Origin: Alphaproteobacteria bacterium
Lineage (GTDB): Bacteria > Pseudomonadota > Alphaproteobacteria > ATCC43930 > CGMCC-115725
Direction: 5' to 3'
DNA: 6,317 bases
Assembly (NCBI GenBank): GCA_030039775.1
Contig: JASHUX010000201.1
Location: forward strand, 1-6,317
Part shown: positions 1 to 5,992 of the stretch, piece after piece
Numbering within the stretch: the first letter of the stretch is position 1
How the letters are laid out: each line of letters starts with the position of its first letter
Translations under genes and position numbers: made by a program
Notes under the pieces: model-generated
Told to the model about the DNA's origin: nothing
Databases searched by the model: none
The model's input: only the letters and a program-made list of their open reading frames with translations

Positions 1-441
1 TATCCGGACCAGGCGGAAGAACCGCTTCCCGGGCAACTCCGCTACGGCGCCCATCATGATTACGGCGGCTTGACGCTGTTGCGTCAGGACGACGCGCCGG
101 GCGGCCTCCAGATATGCGATGCGTCGGGGGCATGGCACGACGTTGCGCCGATCGCCGAAAGCTTCGTCGTCAACGTGGGCGATCTGATGTCGCGCTGGAC
201 GAACGGACGCTGGCACTCGACGCTTCACCGCGTCGTCAATCCGCCGCGATATCTGACCGGCAGCACGCAGCGTTTGTCGATGGTGATGTTCACCGCGCCC
301 AGCGACGACGCGGAAATCGCGTGCCTGCCGTCATGCTGCGACGCGGCGAACCCGGCGAAATACAAGCCTGTGACCGCGGGCGCCTATGTTCGCGGCAAGA
401 TCGAAGCCTCGATGCTGGAGGTCACCCGCGCCGGCGGCTAA
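1..441 (+). CDS. 2-oxoglutarate/Fe(II)-dependent dioxygenase, isopenicillin-N-synthase-like (3' part only)
   Basis: The reading frame is open from base 1 to a TAA at 439-441, giving the last 146 residues; the N-terminal half lies outside the window. The fragment is the C-terminal double-stranded beta-helix core of a 2OG-Fe(II) oxygenase. Visible iron ligands are H18 and D20 in the HxD motif (AHHDYGG) and the distal H76 (STLHRV). R91 and S93 (RLS) form the RxS pair that in this family binds the 2-oxoglutarate carboxylate. The family couples 2-oxoglutarate decarboxylation to hydroxylation, desaturation or ring closure of a cytosolic small molecule. The tail carries a CLPSCCD motif also present, as CLPTCCD, in the complete dioxygenase encoded at 1494-2462, so the two are paralogues. 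The stop overlaps the stop of the convergent binding-protein gene by 4 bp (438-441). The substrate is unknown. Confidence 0.9.
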   Translation, partial: YPDQAEEPLPGQLRYGAHHDYGGLTLLRQDDAPGGLQICDASGAWHDVAPIAESFVVNVGDLMSRWTNGRWHSTLHRVVNPPRYLTGSTQRLSMVMFTAPSDDAEIACLPSCCDAANPAKYKPVTAGAYVRGKIEASMLEVTRAGG

Positions 442-1460
442 GGGTGATAGCGCTTCGCCAGCTCCCGGTCGTGCGCCGTGCCGACAAAACGGAGCGTGTA
501 GGCTTTCTTATAGTCTATATCCTTCGGGTACTGACCGACGGCGACCGCCGAATCGAAAAACGCCTTCCAGCGCGCGTCGGTCATGACGCCGATGCCGTCC
601 GTCAGTGAATCGCCGGAATCGACGATGCCGTATTTTTTCATCGTCGCGATGGAGAACGCGATCTGGGCGTCCGTCATGTCCGGATTGTCTTTCTTGATGA
701 GATCGTTTCCCGGCTTCGGATCGCCATACATGTAGCTGTACCAGCCCTCGATCGAAGCATCGACCATTTGTTGAACGATATCGGCATGTTTTTCGACCAT
801 GGCGGCGGTTGTGTCGATGGTCGTCGCGTAGCTCGGATAACCGGCGTCGTCCGCAAGCAGGAACACTTTGGGCGTGAAATGGCCCTCCTGCTCGATCGCG
901 AACGGCTCGCTGGTGACGTAGCCTTGCTGAACCAGGTGCTTATCGACCAGAAACGGCGCGATCTGGAAGGTGTAGGGCCGAACCTGCGAGTCCGTGAAAC
1001 CGAATTTGTATTTGAGGAATTGCCACCACGTGTCGACGATCTGCTGCGACACCGAGATCGGCACGCCTTTCATGTCGGCGATCGAATTGATGCCGACATC
1101 GGGATGGGCGATGAGAACCGACGGCTCTTTTTGAAACATCGCGGCTACGGTGACGGCGGGAACGCCGCTCTTCACAAAGTTGAGCGAATTGCCGCTGTTC
1201 GAGCCGACGCGGAAATCGACCGCGCCAGCGGCGAGAAGCTGAGCGGTGTTAAGCTGCGGACCGCCGGGGCGGATTGTCACGTCGAGCCCGTATTTCTCGA
1301 ACAGGCCCGTGGCCTTCGCCTGATACCAGCCGCCATGCTCGGCTTCCGCGGTCCAGCTCATGATGATGCTGACCTTGTCGGCGGCGAACCCGCGCGGCGT
1401 CCAGAGCGCGGCGGCGGCAAAGAGCGCCGCCGCGGCGCAACGTGAAAATCCCCGAACCAT
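438..1460 (-). CDS. ABC transporter substrate-binding protein, NMT1/THI5-like (SsuA/ThiY type)
   Basis: A 340-residue periplasmic binding protein that should deliver a small ligand to an ABC importer. The N-terminus has a Sec-type signal peptide: basic start (MVRGFSR), an Ala/Leu-rich core at about 8-20, and a probable cleavage after G-F-A at residue 26. The mature part begins KVSIIMSWTAEAEHGGWYQA, typical of the NMT1/THI5 fold, followed by GLFEKYGLDV (52-61), an AQLLAAGAVDF segment (73-83) and GYVTSEPFAIE (180-190), which marks the second lobe. The family includes binders of pyrimidine thiamin precursors, sulfonates, riboflavin and other small organics; the ligand here is not determinable. 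The ATG start is supported by a strong GGAGGGG ribosome site 4 nt upstream. It is the last gene of the minus-strand operon, 33 bp after the dioxygenase. Permease and ATPase genes are not in the window. Confidence 0.93.
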   Translation of the reverse strand: MVRGFSRCAAAALFAAAALWTPRGFAADKVSIIMSWTAEAEHGGWYQAKATGLFEKYGLDVTIRPGGPQLNTAQLLAAGAVDFRVGSNSGNSLNFVKSGVPAVTVAAMFQKEPSVLIAHPDVGINSIADMKGVPISVSQQIVDTWWQFLKYKFGFTDSQVRPYTFQIAPFLVDKHLVQQGYVTSEPFAIEQEGHFTPKVFLLADDAGYPSYATTIDTTAAMVEKHADIVQQMVDASIEGWYSYMYGDPKPGNDLIKKDNPDMTDAQIAFSIATMKKYGIVDSGDSLTDGIGVMTDARWKAFFDSAVAVGQYPKDIDYKKAYTLRFVGTAHDRELAKRYHP

Positions 1461-1464
1461 GGTT

Positions 1465-1471
1465 CCCCTCC
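1465..1471 (-). promoter_or_regulatory. Strong ribosome binding site of the substrate-binding protein gene
   Basis: On the minus strand GGAGGGG stands 4 nt before the ATG at 1458-1460. It is the best Shine-Dalgarno match of the operon. This fits high independent translation of the binding protein, which is normally needed in excess over the enzymes of its operon. Confidence 0.7.
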
Positions 1472-1493
1472 GGTTGATCGTGGTGATGCGCGG

Positions 1494-2462
1494 TTACGCC
1501 GCCGCGCCGTAGGTCTTGCGATACATCGCGGCGAGGTGATCGCCGGACGTGATCGGCGGATATCGCGGCGGCCGGTCGGCGTCGCAGCATGTCGGCAGGC
1601 ACTCGACCTGCGTGTAGTAGGACGGATCGAAGAAGAACGCGGCCGAGTAGCGGTCGCGCGGCGAACGATTGAGCACGCGGTGCGTCGTCGAGACGTAGAG
1701 ATCGTTGGTCCAGCGCTGCATCATATCGCCGATATTGACGATAAACGCCCCGGAAACCGGGCGCGCCGGAATCCATCGGCCGCCGGGCAATTGTATTTCG
1801 AGCCCGCCGACCTCGTCCTGCGCCAGAACGGTGATCGCGCCCCAATCGGTATGTGCGCCGCAGCCGACCTCTTTTGCCGGGTCGGCGGTCGGATGCGGTG
1901 GGTAGTGAAGGAGCCGCAGCGACGACACATGTTCGGCGAGGTGCGGGTCGAAATAACCCCACGGTAGGTCCAACGACATGGCGACGCCGTTCATTAGCAA
2001 GCGTGCGAGCCGCTCGACCGCGGAAAAATATTCCAGCACTTGCTCGCGCCAGCCGGGCAGCCCTTCCGGCCATTGATTGGGACCGTGATAGGGCGTATCC
2101 GCGCGGACTAGCGGATGATCGGGCCCGTAATCAATGCCGATGAAATAACTCTCTTTCCGGTCGAAGCCGGTGGCGGCGTCGAGCGTCTGATTGCCGATCC
2201 CGTCGAACCCGCGGTTCCACCGCCAATTCCGCATGCTGGCCTGTTCCTTAACGGCGCCGGGCTGATCGAAAAAGCGCTTGGCCTCGGCGAACAAGCCGCC
2301 GACGCGAGCCACATCGATGCCGTGATTGGCGGCGTAGAAGAAGCCGGTTGAAAGGCACGCGCCGCGCAGGGCTCGCGCAACGGCCGCGCGAGCGGCCGGA
2401 TCGTTTGCCGCGAGCGGCGCGACGTCGATCACCGGAGGCGACATATCCCGTTCCGCGCTCAT
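1494..2462 (-). CDS. 2-oxoglutarate/Fe(II)-dependent dioxygenase, isopenicillin-N-synthase-like
   Basis: A complete 322-residue cytosolic oxygenase, a usual length for bacterial members of the family. The N-terminal DIOX_N-like domain begins PPVIDVAPLA (9-18) and has the GFFYAANHGID signature (40-50). The catalytic beta-helix domain has H204 and D206 (GAHTDWGA), distal H261 (STTHRV) and R271/S273 (RYS) for 2-oxoglutarate, so all key residues are present. The C-terminus has CLPTCCD (289-294). The ATG overlaps the TGA of the upstream Rieske oxygenase as ATGA, so translational coupling is likely. A second ATG six codons later (MSPPVID, 2442-2444) has a purine-rich GGAACGGG upstream and is an alternative start. 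The frame stays open far upstream, inside the Rieske gene, but that part is Arg-rich shadow sequence. Thymine 7-hydroxylase belongs to this superfamily, so hydroxylating a methyl on a heterocycle is conceivable; the actual substrate is unknown. Confidence 0.93.
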   Translation of the reverse strand: MSAERDMSPPVIDVAPLAANDPAARAAVARALRGACLSTGFFYAANHGIDVARVGGLFAEAKRFFDQPGAVKEQASMRNWRWNRGFDGIGNQTLDAATGFDRKESYFIGIDYGPDHPLVRADTPYHGPNQWPEGLPGWREQVLEYFSAVERLARLLMNGVAMSLDLPWGYFDPHLAEHVSSLRLLHYPPHPTADPAKEVGCGAHTDWGAITVLAQDEVGGLEIQLPGGRWIPARPVSGAFIVNIGDMMQRWTNDLYVSTTHRVLNRSPRDRYSAAFFFDPSYYTQVECLPTCCDADRPPRYPPITSGDHLAAMYRKTYGAAA

Positions 2463-3517
2463 CGGACAGACGTCAGCCGAACTGGTGGTTCGCCGCGGCG
2501 CGGACCGTCGCGCCGTATTTCGATTTCGCCATGTTTTTCCAGGAGCTCCCGCAACATGCGCCGCATCAGGATGCCCGGCCGGTCCGACGCCATGTTCAAT
2601 TCCGCGCCGGTCTGGTCGAGCGGCACGTCGTAGTCCGTGCTTTCGAGGATTCCTTGATCTTCGAGCGTGACCTGGCGATCGAATGCGATGACGTCCGCCG
2701 CCTTCGCCTCCGCCTCGGTGTCGTTGCGGAAGCAGAACTGAACGATCTGCGACGAACGGTCGTCGATCGGCGTCACGGCGGTGACGATCGAATGCACCAT
2801 TCCGTTGGGATAGTTGATGCGCAGCTTGCGCAAGAACGGCATGTACCAACGCGCGCGCATGTGCCGGACGGTGTGGTCGGAATCCATATGCAGGAGGTGC
2901 TTTTGAATCTCCGGATTACGAACCGGCACCGAACTCAGCATAAGGAAGCCGTCGGCCCTGTTCTCGATCTCGAGTTTCGCGGGCGCCGGATGCCCCTGGT
3001 CGCCGAAACTCTCGCGGTGGACAAAGCTGAAATGGGCGTTGTCGAAACTGTTCTCCATAACGCGCAAGCCCGCGCAACCCCAGACTTCGTAGAATTGATC
3101 GATTTGGCGGAAGCCGCCTTCCTCCGGTTCTTCGAACGCCGGCAGGTCCGCCAGCGGTTCGTCGAGCGCCACCCAGGCATAGCCGTAGCGCGCGGCGGCG
3201 CGGAACCACGGTACCGTCATTCGGGTCGGCCGGTCCTCGGCGGCGGCGCTCTGCGGAATACGGACCACGCGGCCGGTCGGATCGTACGCCCAGCCGTGAT
3301 AACCGCAGACCAGTCGATTGCGCTCGCAATAGCCCTTCGACAGCTTGGCTGTGCGATGACAGCAACGGTCGGCGAGCGCGACCGGCGCATTCTCGGCCAT
3401 CCACAAGACAATGTCCTCGCCGAGAAGGCGGAAGGGTTTCGGCCCATCCGCCAGCATCGCGAGCGGCATGACCGGATACCAAAATCGCCGCAGAACAGGC
3501 TGTTCGCAGACCAGCAC
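2459..3517 (-). CDS. Rieske [2Fe-2S] non-heme iron oxygenase, single-component VanA / pheophorbide a oxygenase type
   Basis: A 352-residue oxygenase subunit that should use electrons from a reductase to hydroxylate or O/N-demethylate a substrate in the cytosol. The Rieske domain (about 8-105) has C52-x-H54 and C71-x2-H74 (CGYHGW) with 16 residues between, the normal spacing. The catalytic domain has the mononuclear iron motif D159-x2-H162-x4-H167 (FDNAHFSFVH). D159 is in the position of the inter-subunit electron-transfer Asp, and D287 (LEDQGILEST) is the probable third iron ligand. The start is GTG at 3515-3517 with GAGG 5 nt upstream. No ATG occurs in frame between it and the upstream stop, and FWYPV at 12-16 is the usual N-terminal element. 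It is first in the operon with the dioxygenase and binding protein, and divergent from lysR. No reductase or ferredoxin is in the window. The substrate is unassigned. Confidence 0.93.
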   Translation of the reverse strand: MLVCEQPVLRRFWYPVMPLAMLADGPKPFRLLGEDIVLWMAENAPVALADRCCHRTAKLSKGYCERNRLVCGYHGWAYDPTGRVVRIPQSAAAEDRPTRMTVPWFRAAARYGYAWVALDEPLADLPAFEEPEEGGFRQIDQFYEVWGCAGLRVMENSFDNAHFSFVHRESFGDQGHPAPAKLEIENRADGFLMLSSVPVRNPEIQKHLLHMDSDHTVRHMRARWYMPFLRKLRINYPNGMVHSIVTAVTPIDDRSSQIVQFCFRNDTEAEAKAADVIAFDRQVTLEDQGILESTDYDVPLDQTGAELNMASDRPGILMRRMLRELLEKHGEIEIRRDGPRRGEPPVRLTSVR

Positions 3518-3522
3518 GAGCG

Positions 3523-3526
3523 CCTC
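3523..3526 (-). promoter_or_regulatory. Ribosome binding site supporting the GTG start of the Rieske oxygenase
   Basis: GAGG on the minus strand lies 5 nt before the GTG at 3515-3517. No in-frame ATG occurs between the upstream TAG and this GTG, so the site decides the start. Confidence 0.5.
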
Positions 3527-3545
3527 GCAAAAGCCAATTTGACCG

Positions 3546-3574
3546 TTGGAGTCTGGAGTTGTCGGCGCTATACG
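3546..3574 (+). promoter_or_regulatory. Possible sigma-70-like promoter for lysR, overlapping a reverse -10
   Basis: TTGGAG (3546-3551), a 17-bp spacer and TATACG (3569-3574) match the -35/-10 consensus at 4 of 6 positions each. On the other strand the same spot reads TATAGC (3572 down to 3567), a possible -10 for the Rieske operon without a clear -35. That pattern would suit an activator-dependent promoter facing an autoregulated one. This rests on motif reading only and is weak. Confidence 0.25.
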
Positions 3575-3578
3575 AAAA

Positions 3579-3604
3579 GCATCAATTAGGTCCTAGAATG
3601 ATGC
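3579..3604. promoter_or_regulatory. Candidate LysR operator: nested inverted repeat with T-N11-A core
   Basis: In the only divergent intergenic region, GCATCA (3579-3584) is repeated inverted as TGATGC (3599-3604). Inside it ATTAGGTCCTAGAAT (3585-3599) has ATT/AAT ends with exact T-N11-A spacing (T3586, A3598) and an inner TAGG-T-CCTA dyad (3587-3595). LysR-type regulators are known to bind T-N11-A dyads between themselves and divergent target operons. The site is 24 bp before the lysR ATG and about 60 bp before the Rieske GTG. Position and symmetry both fit; binding itself is inferred. Confidence 0.6.
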
Positions 3605-3627
3605 CTTATCGGCAGCACTGAAACCCG

Positions 3628-4536
3628 ATGCTTCACTCGCGCATGCTGCGTTATCTCGACGAAGTCGCCCGCGCTGGATCGATCCGGAAGGCGGCGGAGC
3701 GGCTCAACGTCGCCTCGTCCGCGATTAATCGCCAAATCCTTGCGCTTGAAGAGGAGATGGGCACGCCGATTTTCGAGCGGCTGCGCAAGCGACTGCGCCT
3801 TACGGCAACGGGGGAACTATTGATCGGGCATGTACGCGAGACGCTGCGGGAGCACGAACGGGTGCGCGCGCGCATCGAGGATTTGCGCGGCTTGCGGCAA
3901 GGTAAGGTGACGGTGGCCACGATGAGCGGGCTGGCCGGGTCGATCTTGGCGCCGATGATCGCGACGTTCCGCGCGCGCCACCCGCGCGTTCAAATCGTGG
4001 TATCCGTTCGACCCGTCGCCGATATCGTCGGGGCGCTGATCAACGGCGAGGTCGATCTCGGCCTGGGCTTCGATTTGCCGGCGGAACCCGCCTTGCGGAC
4101 GGTTGCCGGCTTCGAATGCAAGCTCGGCGCCGTTGTCGGGCCCGGCCATCCGCTCGCCGGACGCGGGTCCGTCTCGCTGAGCACTTGCCTCGGTTATCCG
4201 ATTATCTTGCCGGATGCCGGCCTCACGCTGCGGCATGCGCTGGACGACGCCTTTACGCGAGCGACGATTAACGTGACCCCGATCGTGGAAACCAATGCCA
4301 TCGAGCTCATCAAGCGCTCCGCCATGCTCGATTTAGGTGTCGGCTTTCTCAACATTGTCGATGTCGCGGAAGAGCGGCGACGCGGGGAGCTCGTCTTCAT
4401 CCCGCTCAGCGACCGCCACATCCGGCCGCAGCTTCTGAAAATCATGTATCGCGAAAAGGGTGGCCTCGATCCGCTCGCCAATTTGTTCGCGGAGGAGATC
4501 AAGTCGACGTTCGACGAATTGGTCGGGACCGCCTGA
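3628..4536 (+). CDS. LysR-family transcriptional regulator
   Basis: A 302-residue LysR-type regulator, the usual length. The N-terminal winged helix-turn-helix (about 3-62) contains the family pattern AGSIRKAAERLNVASSAINR (16-35), followed by LEEEMGTPIFER (40-51) and LTATGE (58-63). A linker helix covers about 65-90. The effector-binding domain starts near GKVTVATMSG (92-101), with a hinge and second lobe to the end. It should act as a tetramer, with an effector from the pathway switching transcription. It is divergent from the Rieske operon across a 110-bp gap holding a T-N11-A dyad, so control of that operon and of itself is likely. The amidohydrolase follows 100 bp later in the same direction and may be co-transcribed. 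The ATG at 3628 gives the full HTH; a clear Shine-Dalgarno is lacking. The effector is unknown. Confidence 0.95.
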   Translation: MLHSRMLRYLDEVARAGSIRKAAERLNVASSAINRQILALEEEMGTPIFERLRKRLRLTATGELLIGHVRETLREHERVRARIEDLRGLRQGKVTVATMSGLAGSILAPMIATFRARHPRVQIVVSVRPVADIVGALINGEVDLGLGFDLPAEPALRTVAGFECKLGAVVGPGHPLAGRGSVSLSTCLGYPIILPDAGLTLRHALDDAFTRATINVTPIVETNAIELIKRSAMLDLGVGFLNIVDVAEERRRGELVFIPLSDRHIRPQLLKIMYREKGGLDPLANLFAEEIKSTFDELVGTA

Positions 4537-4550
4537 CGCTTCCTTTGCGT

Positions 4551-4575
4551 GAGCGGAATGCTCGAATTTCGATGC
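4551..4575. repeat. Short inverted repeats between lysR and the amidohydrolase gene
   Basis: Two adjacent dyads lie in the 100-bp gap: GAGC-GGAAT-GCTC (4551-4563) and TCGAA-T-TTCGA (4562-4572). Neither has a run of T after it, so they do not look like an intrinsic terminator. The second could be an operator half for the amidohydrolase promoter. Short dyads are common by chance, so support is modest. Confidence 0.25.
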
Positions 4576-4620
4576 TTTTCCACGTCGCGGGGTCTGCCAA
4601 AGTCACCCGTTCCGGATGAA

Positions 4621-4627
4621 TGAGGAA
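4621..4627 (+). promoter_or_regulatory. Ribosome binding site deciding the amidohydrolase start
   Basis: TGAGGAA is followed 9 nt later by the ATG at 4637. The earlier in-frame ATG at 4616 has no Shine-Dalgarno sequence upstream, and this site would lie inside its coding region. The start at 4637 is therefore preferred. Confidence 0.55.
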
Positions 4628-4636
4628 TACTTGCCG

Positions 4637-5992
4637 ATGGCGCATATGGACGATCTTTCCATTCCCGTTTCAGCGAAATACTGGCTTCGGAAGGCGCGGG
4701 TGCCCGCGGCGATGTTGTCCCGTCCGATCGTCGCCGCGTCGGACGCCGACGGCGCCGTGCTCCTCGACCTGTCGATCGCCGGAGGGCAAATCGAGGCCGT
4801 CGTTCCTGCCGGGGCGTCGGCGTATGACGGGTTGCCAAGCGTCGATGTCGGCGGGCGGCTGGTGTGGCCCGGTCTCGTCGATATGCACACCCATCTCGAC
4901 AAGGGCCACATCGTCGACCGCACCACCAATCCCGACGGCACCTTCACCGGCGCGCGGCTGGCGACCATCGCCGACCGCGGCCGATATTGGACCGAGCAGG
5001 ACGTCAGGCGCCGCATGGAATTCGGGTTGCGTTGCGCTCTCGCGCACGGCGTCGCCGCCATCCGCACGCATATCGATTCCTACGAAGGCCAGTCGGAGAT
5101 TAGCTGGAAGGTGTTCCGCGAGCTGCGCGACGCGTGGCGCGACAAGATCGTGCTTCAGGCGGCCTCGATTTGTCCGATCGATCTCCTCGAAGGCGATGCC
5201 GGCATCGGGCTGGCCGATCTCGTCGCGCGCTCGGGCGGCGTCCTCGGCGGCGTGACGCGCGCCTTTAACGAGGATCACTCGGAAAACGTGACGTCATTGG
5301 ATACGCTGCTGGACCGCCTGTTTCACCTGGCGGCGGAGCGGTCGCTCGACATCGATCTGCATGTCGACGAAACCGGCGATCCGCGCGCCGCGTCGTTGAT
5401 CCATGTCGCGGACGCGGCGATCCGGAACAAGTTCAAGGGCAAGGTGGTGTGCGGCCACTGCTGCAGCCTGGCGGTGCAGCCGGATGAGCTCGTCCGCGAG
5501 ACGTTGCGCCGGTGTGCCGACGCCGGCATCGCGATCGTCAGCCTGCCGATCGTCAATATGTATCTCCAGGACCGCATGGACGCGAGGACGCCGCGTTGGC
5601 GCGGCGTCACACTGATCCGGGAGATGCGGGCCGCCGGCCTCGAGGTCGCGATCGGCGGCGACAATTGCCGCGATCCGTTCCACGCCTACGGCGATCACGA
5701 CATGGTGGACACCTTCCGGCAGGCGATCCGGATCGCCCATCTCGACCATCCGTTCGGCGATGTCACCCGGCTGATCGGTCCGGCGCCGGCGGCGATCATC
5801 GGCGCGGCGCCGTTCGGCATGATTACAGCCGGCGGGCCGGCGCGGCTGATCCTGTTCAGTGCGCGAAACCTGAACGAGCTGATGTCCCGCCCGCAATCGG
5901 ATCGAATCGTCATCAAGGACGGCAAGCGGCTTGACGCCGAGTTGCCGGATTATGCCGAGCTCGGCGAGGAATTGAGCCTAGCGGCCGAGTAG
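4637..5992 (+). CDS. Metal-dependent amidohydrolase, cytosine deaminase (CodA)/AtzC-like
   Basis: A 451-residue TIM-barrel amidohydrolase, the length of the cytosine deaminase group that also holds N-isopropylammelide hydrolase (AtzC). It should hydrolytically deaminate, or remove an amine from, an N-heterocycle in the cytosol. Residues from the chosen start: metal ligands H84 and H86 (DMHTHLDKGH), RTHID at 143-147, H242 with catalytic E245 (HVDE, like HCDE of CodA), H274 (CGHCCSL) and metal-ligand D342 (GGDN), followed by DPFHAYGDHD. The CodA active-site set is therefore complete. The C-terminal strands return to the small beta domain (PARLILFSARNL). The start at 4637 has a ribosome site; an in-frame ATG at 4616 would add seven residues. 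It follows lysR on the same strand, and its last 15 bp overlap a convergent hydrolase gene. Substrate assignment within the family is not possible from motifs alone. Confidence 0.92.
   Translation: MAHMDDLSIPVSAKYWLRKARVPAAMLSRPIVAASDADGAVLLDLSIAGGQIEAVVPAGASAYDGLPSVDVGGRLVWPGLVDMHTHLDKGHIVDRTTNPDGTFTGARLATIADRGRYWTEQDVRRRMEFGLRCALAHGVAAIRTHIDSYEGQSEISWKVFRELRDAWRDKIVLQAASICPIDLLEGDAGIGLADLVARSGGVLGGVTRAFNEDHSENVTSLDTLLDRLFHLAAERSLDIDLHVDETGDPRAASLIHVADAAIRNKFKGKVVCGHCCSLAVQPDELVRETLRRCADAGIAIVSLPIVNMYLQDRMDARTPRWRGVTLIREMRAAGLEVAIGGDNCRDPFHAYGDHDMVDTFRQAIRIAHLDHPFGDVTRLIGPAPAAIIGAAPFGMITAGGPARLILFSARNLNELMSRPQSDRIVIKDGKRLDAELPDYAELGEELSLAAE

Noticed and set aside
438..448. Intrinsic terminator between the first two convergent genes
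   Set aside because: The stop codons overlap and no GC-rich hairpin followed by a T-run is visible around them.
768..1445. A 225-codon + strand open frame opposite the binding-protein gene
   Set aside because: The minus strand has a signal peptide, strong ribosome site and clear NMT1 motifs. The + strand product shows no recognisable domain and is typical of a codon-bias shadow.
1249..2073. A minus-strand open frame spanning the dioxygenase-binding protein junction
   Set aside because: It is in a different frame from both recognised genes and is extremely Arg-rich with no motif.
2463..2849. N-terminal extension of the 2OG dioxygenase by about 129 codons
   Set aside because: The extension lies entirely inside the Rieske gene in another frame and reads as Arg/His-rich shadow sequence. 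The family fold begins near the ATGA junction.
2348..3589. A 413-codon open frame on the + strand, antisense to the Rieske oxygenase
   Set aside because: Its product is Arg-rich and low in family features, while the opposite strand encodes an intact Rieske oxygenase with all metal ligands. Long antisense open frames are expected in GC-rich genes.
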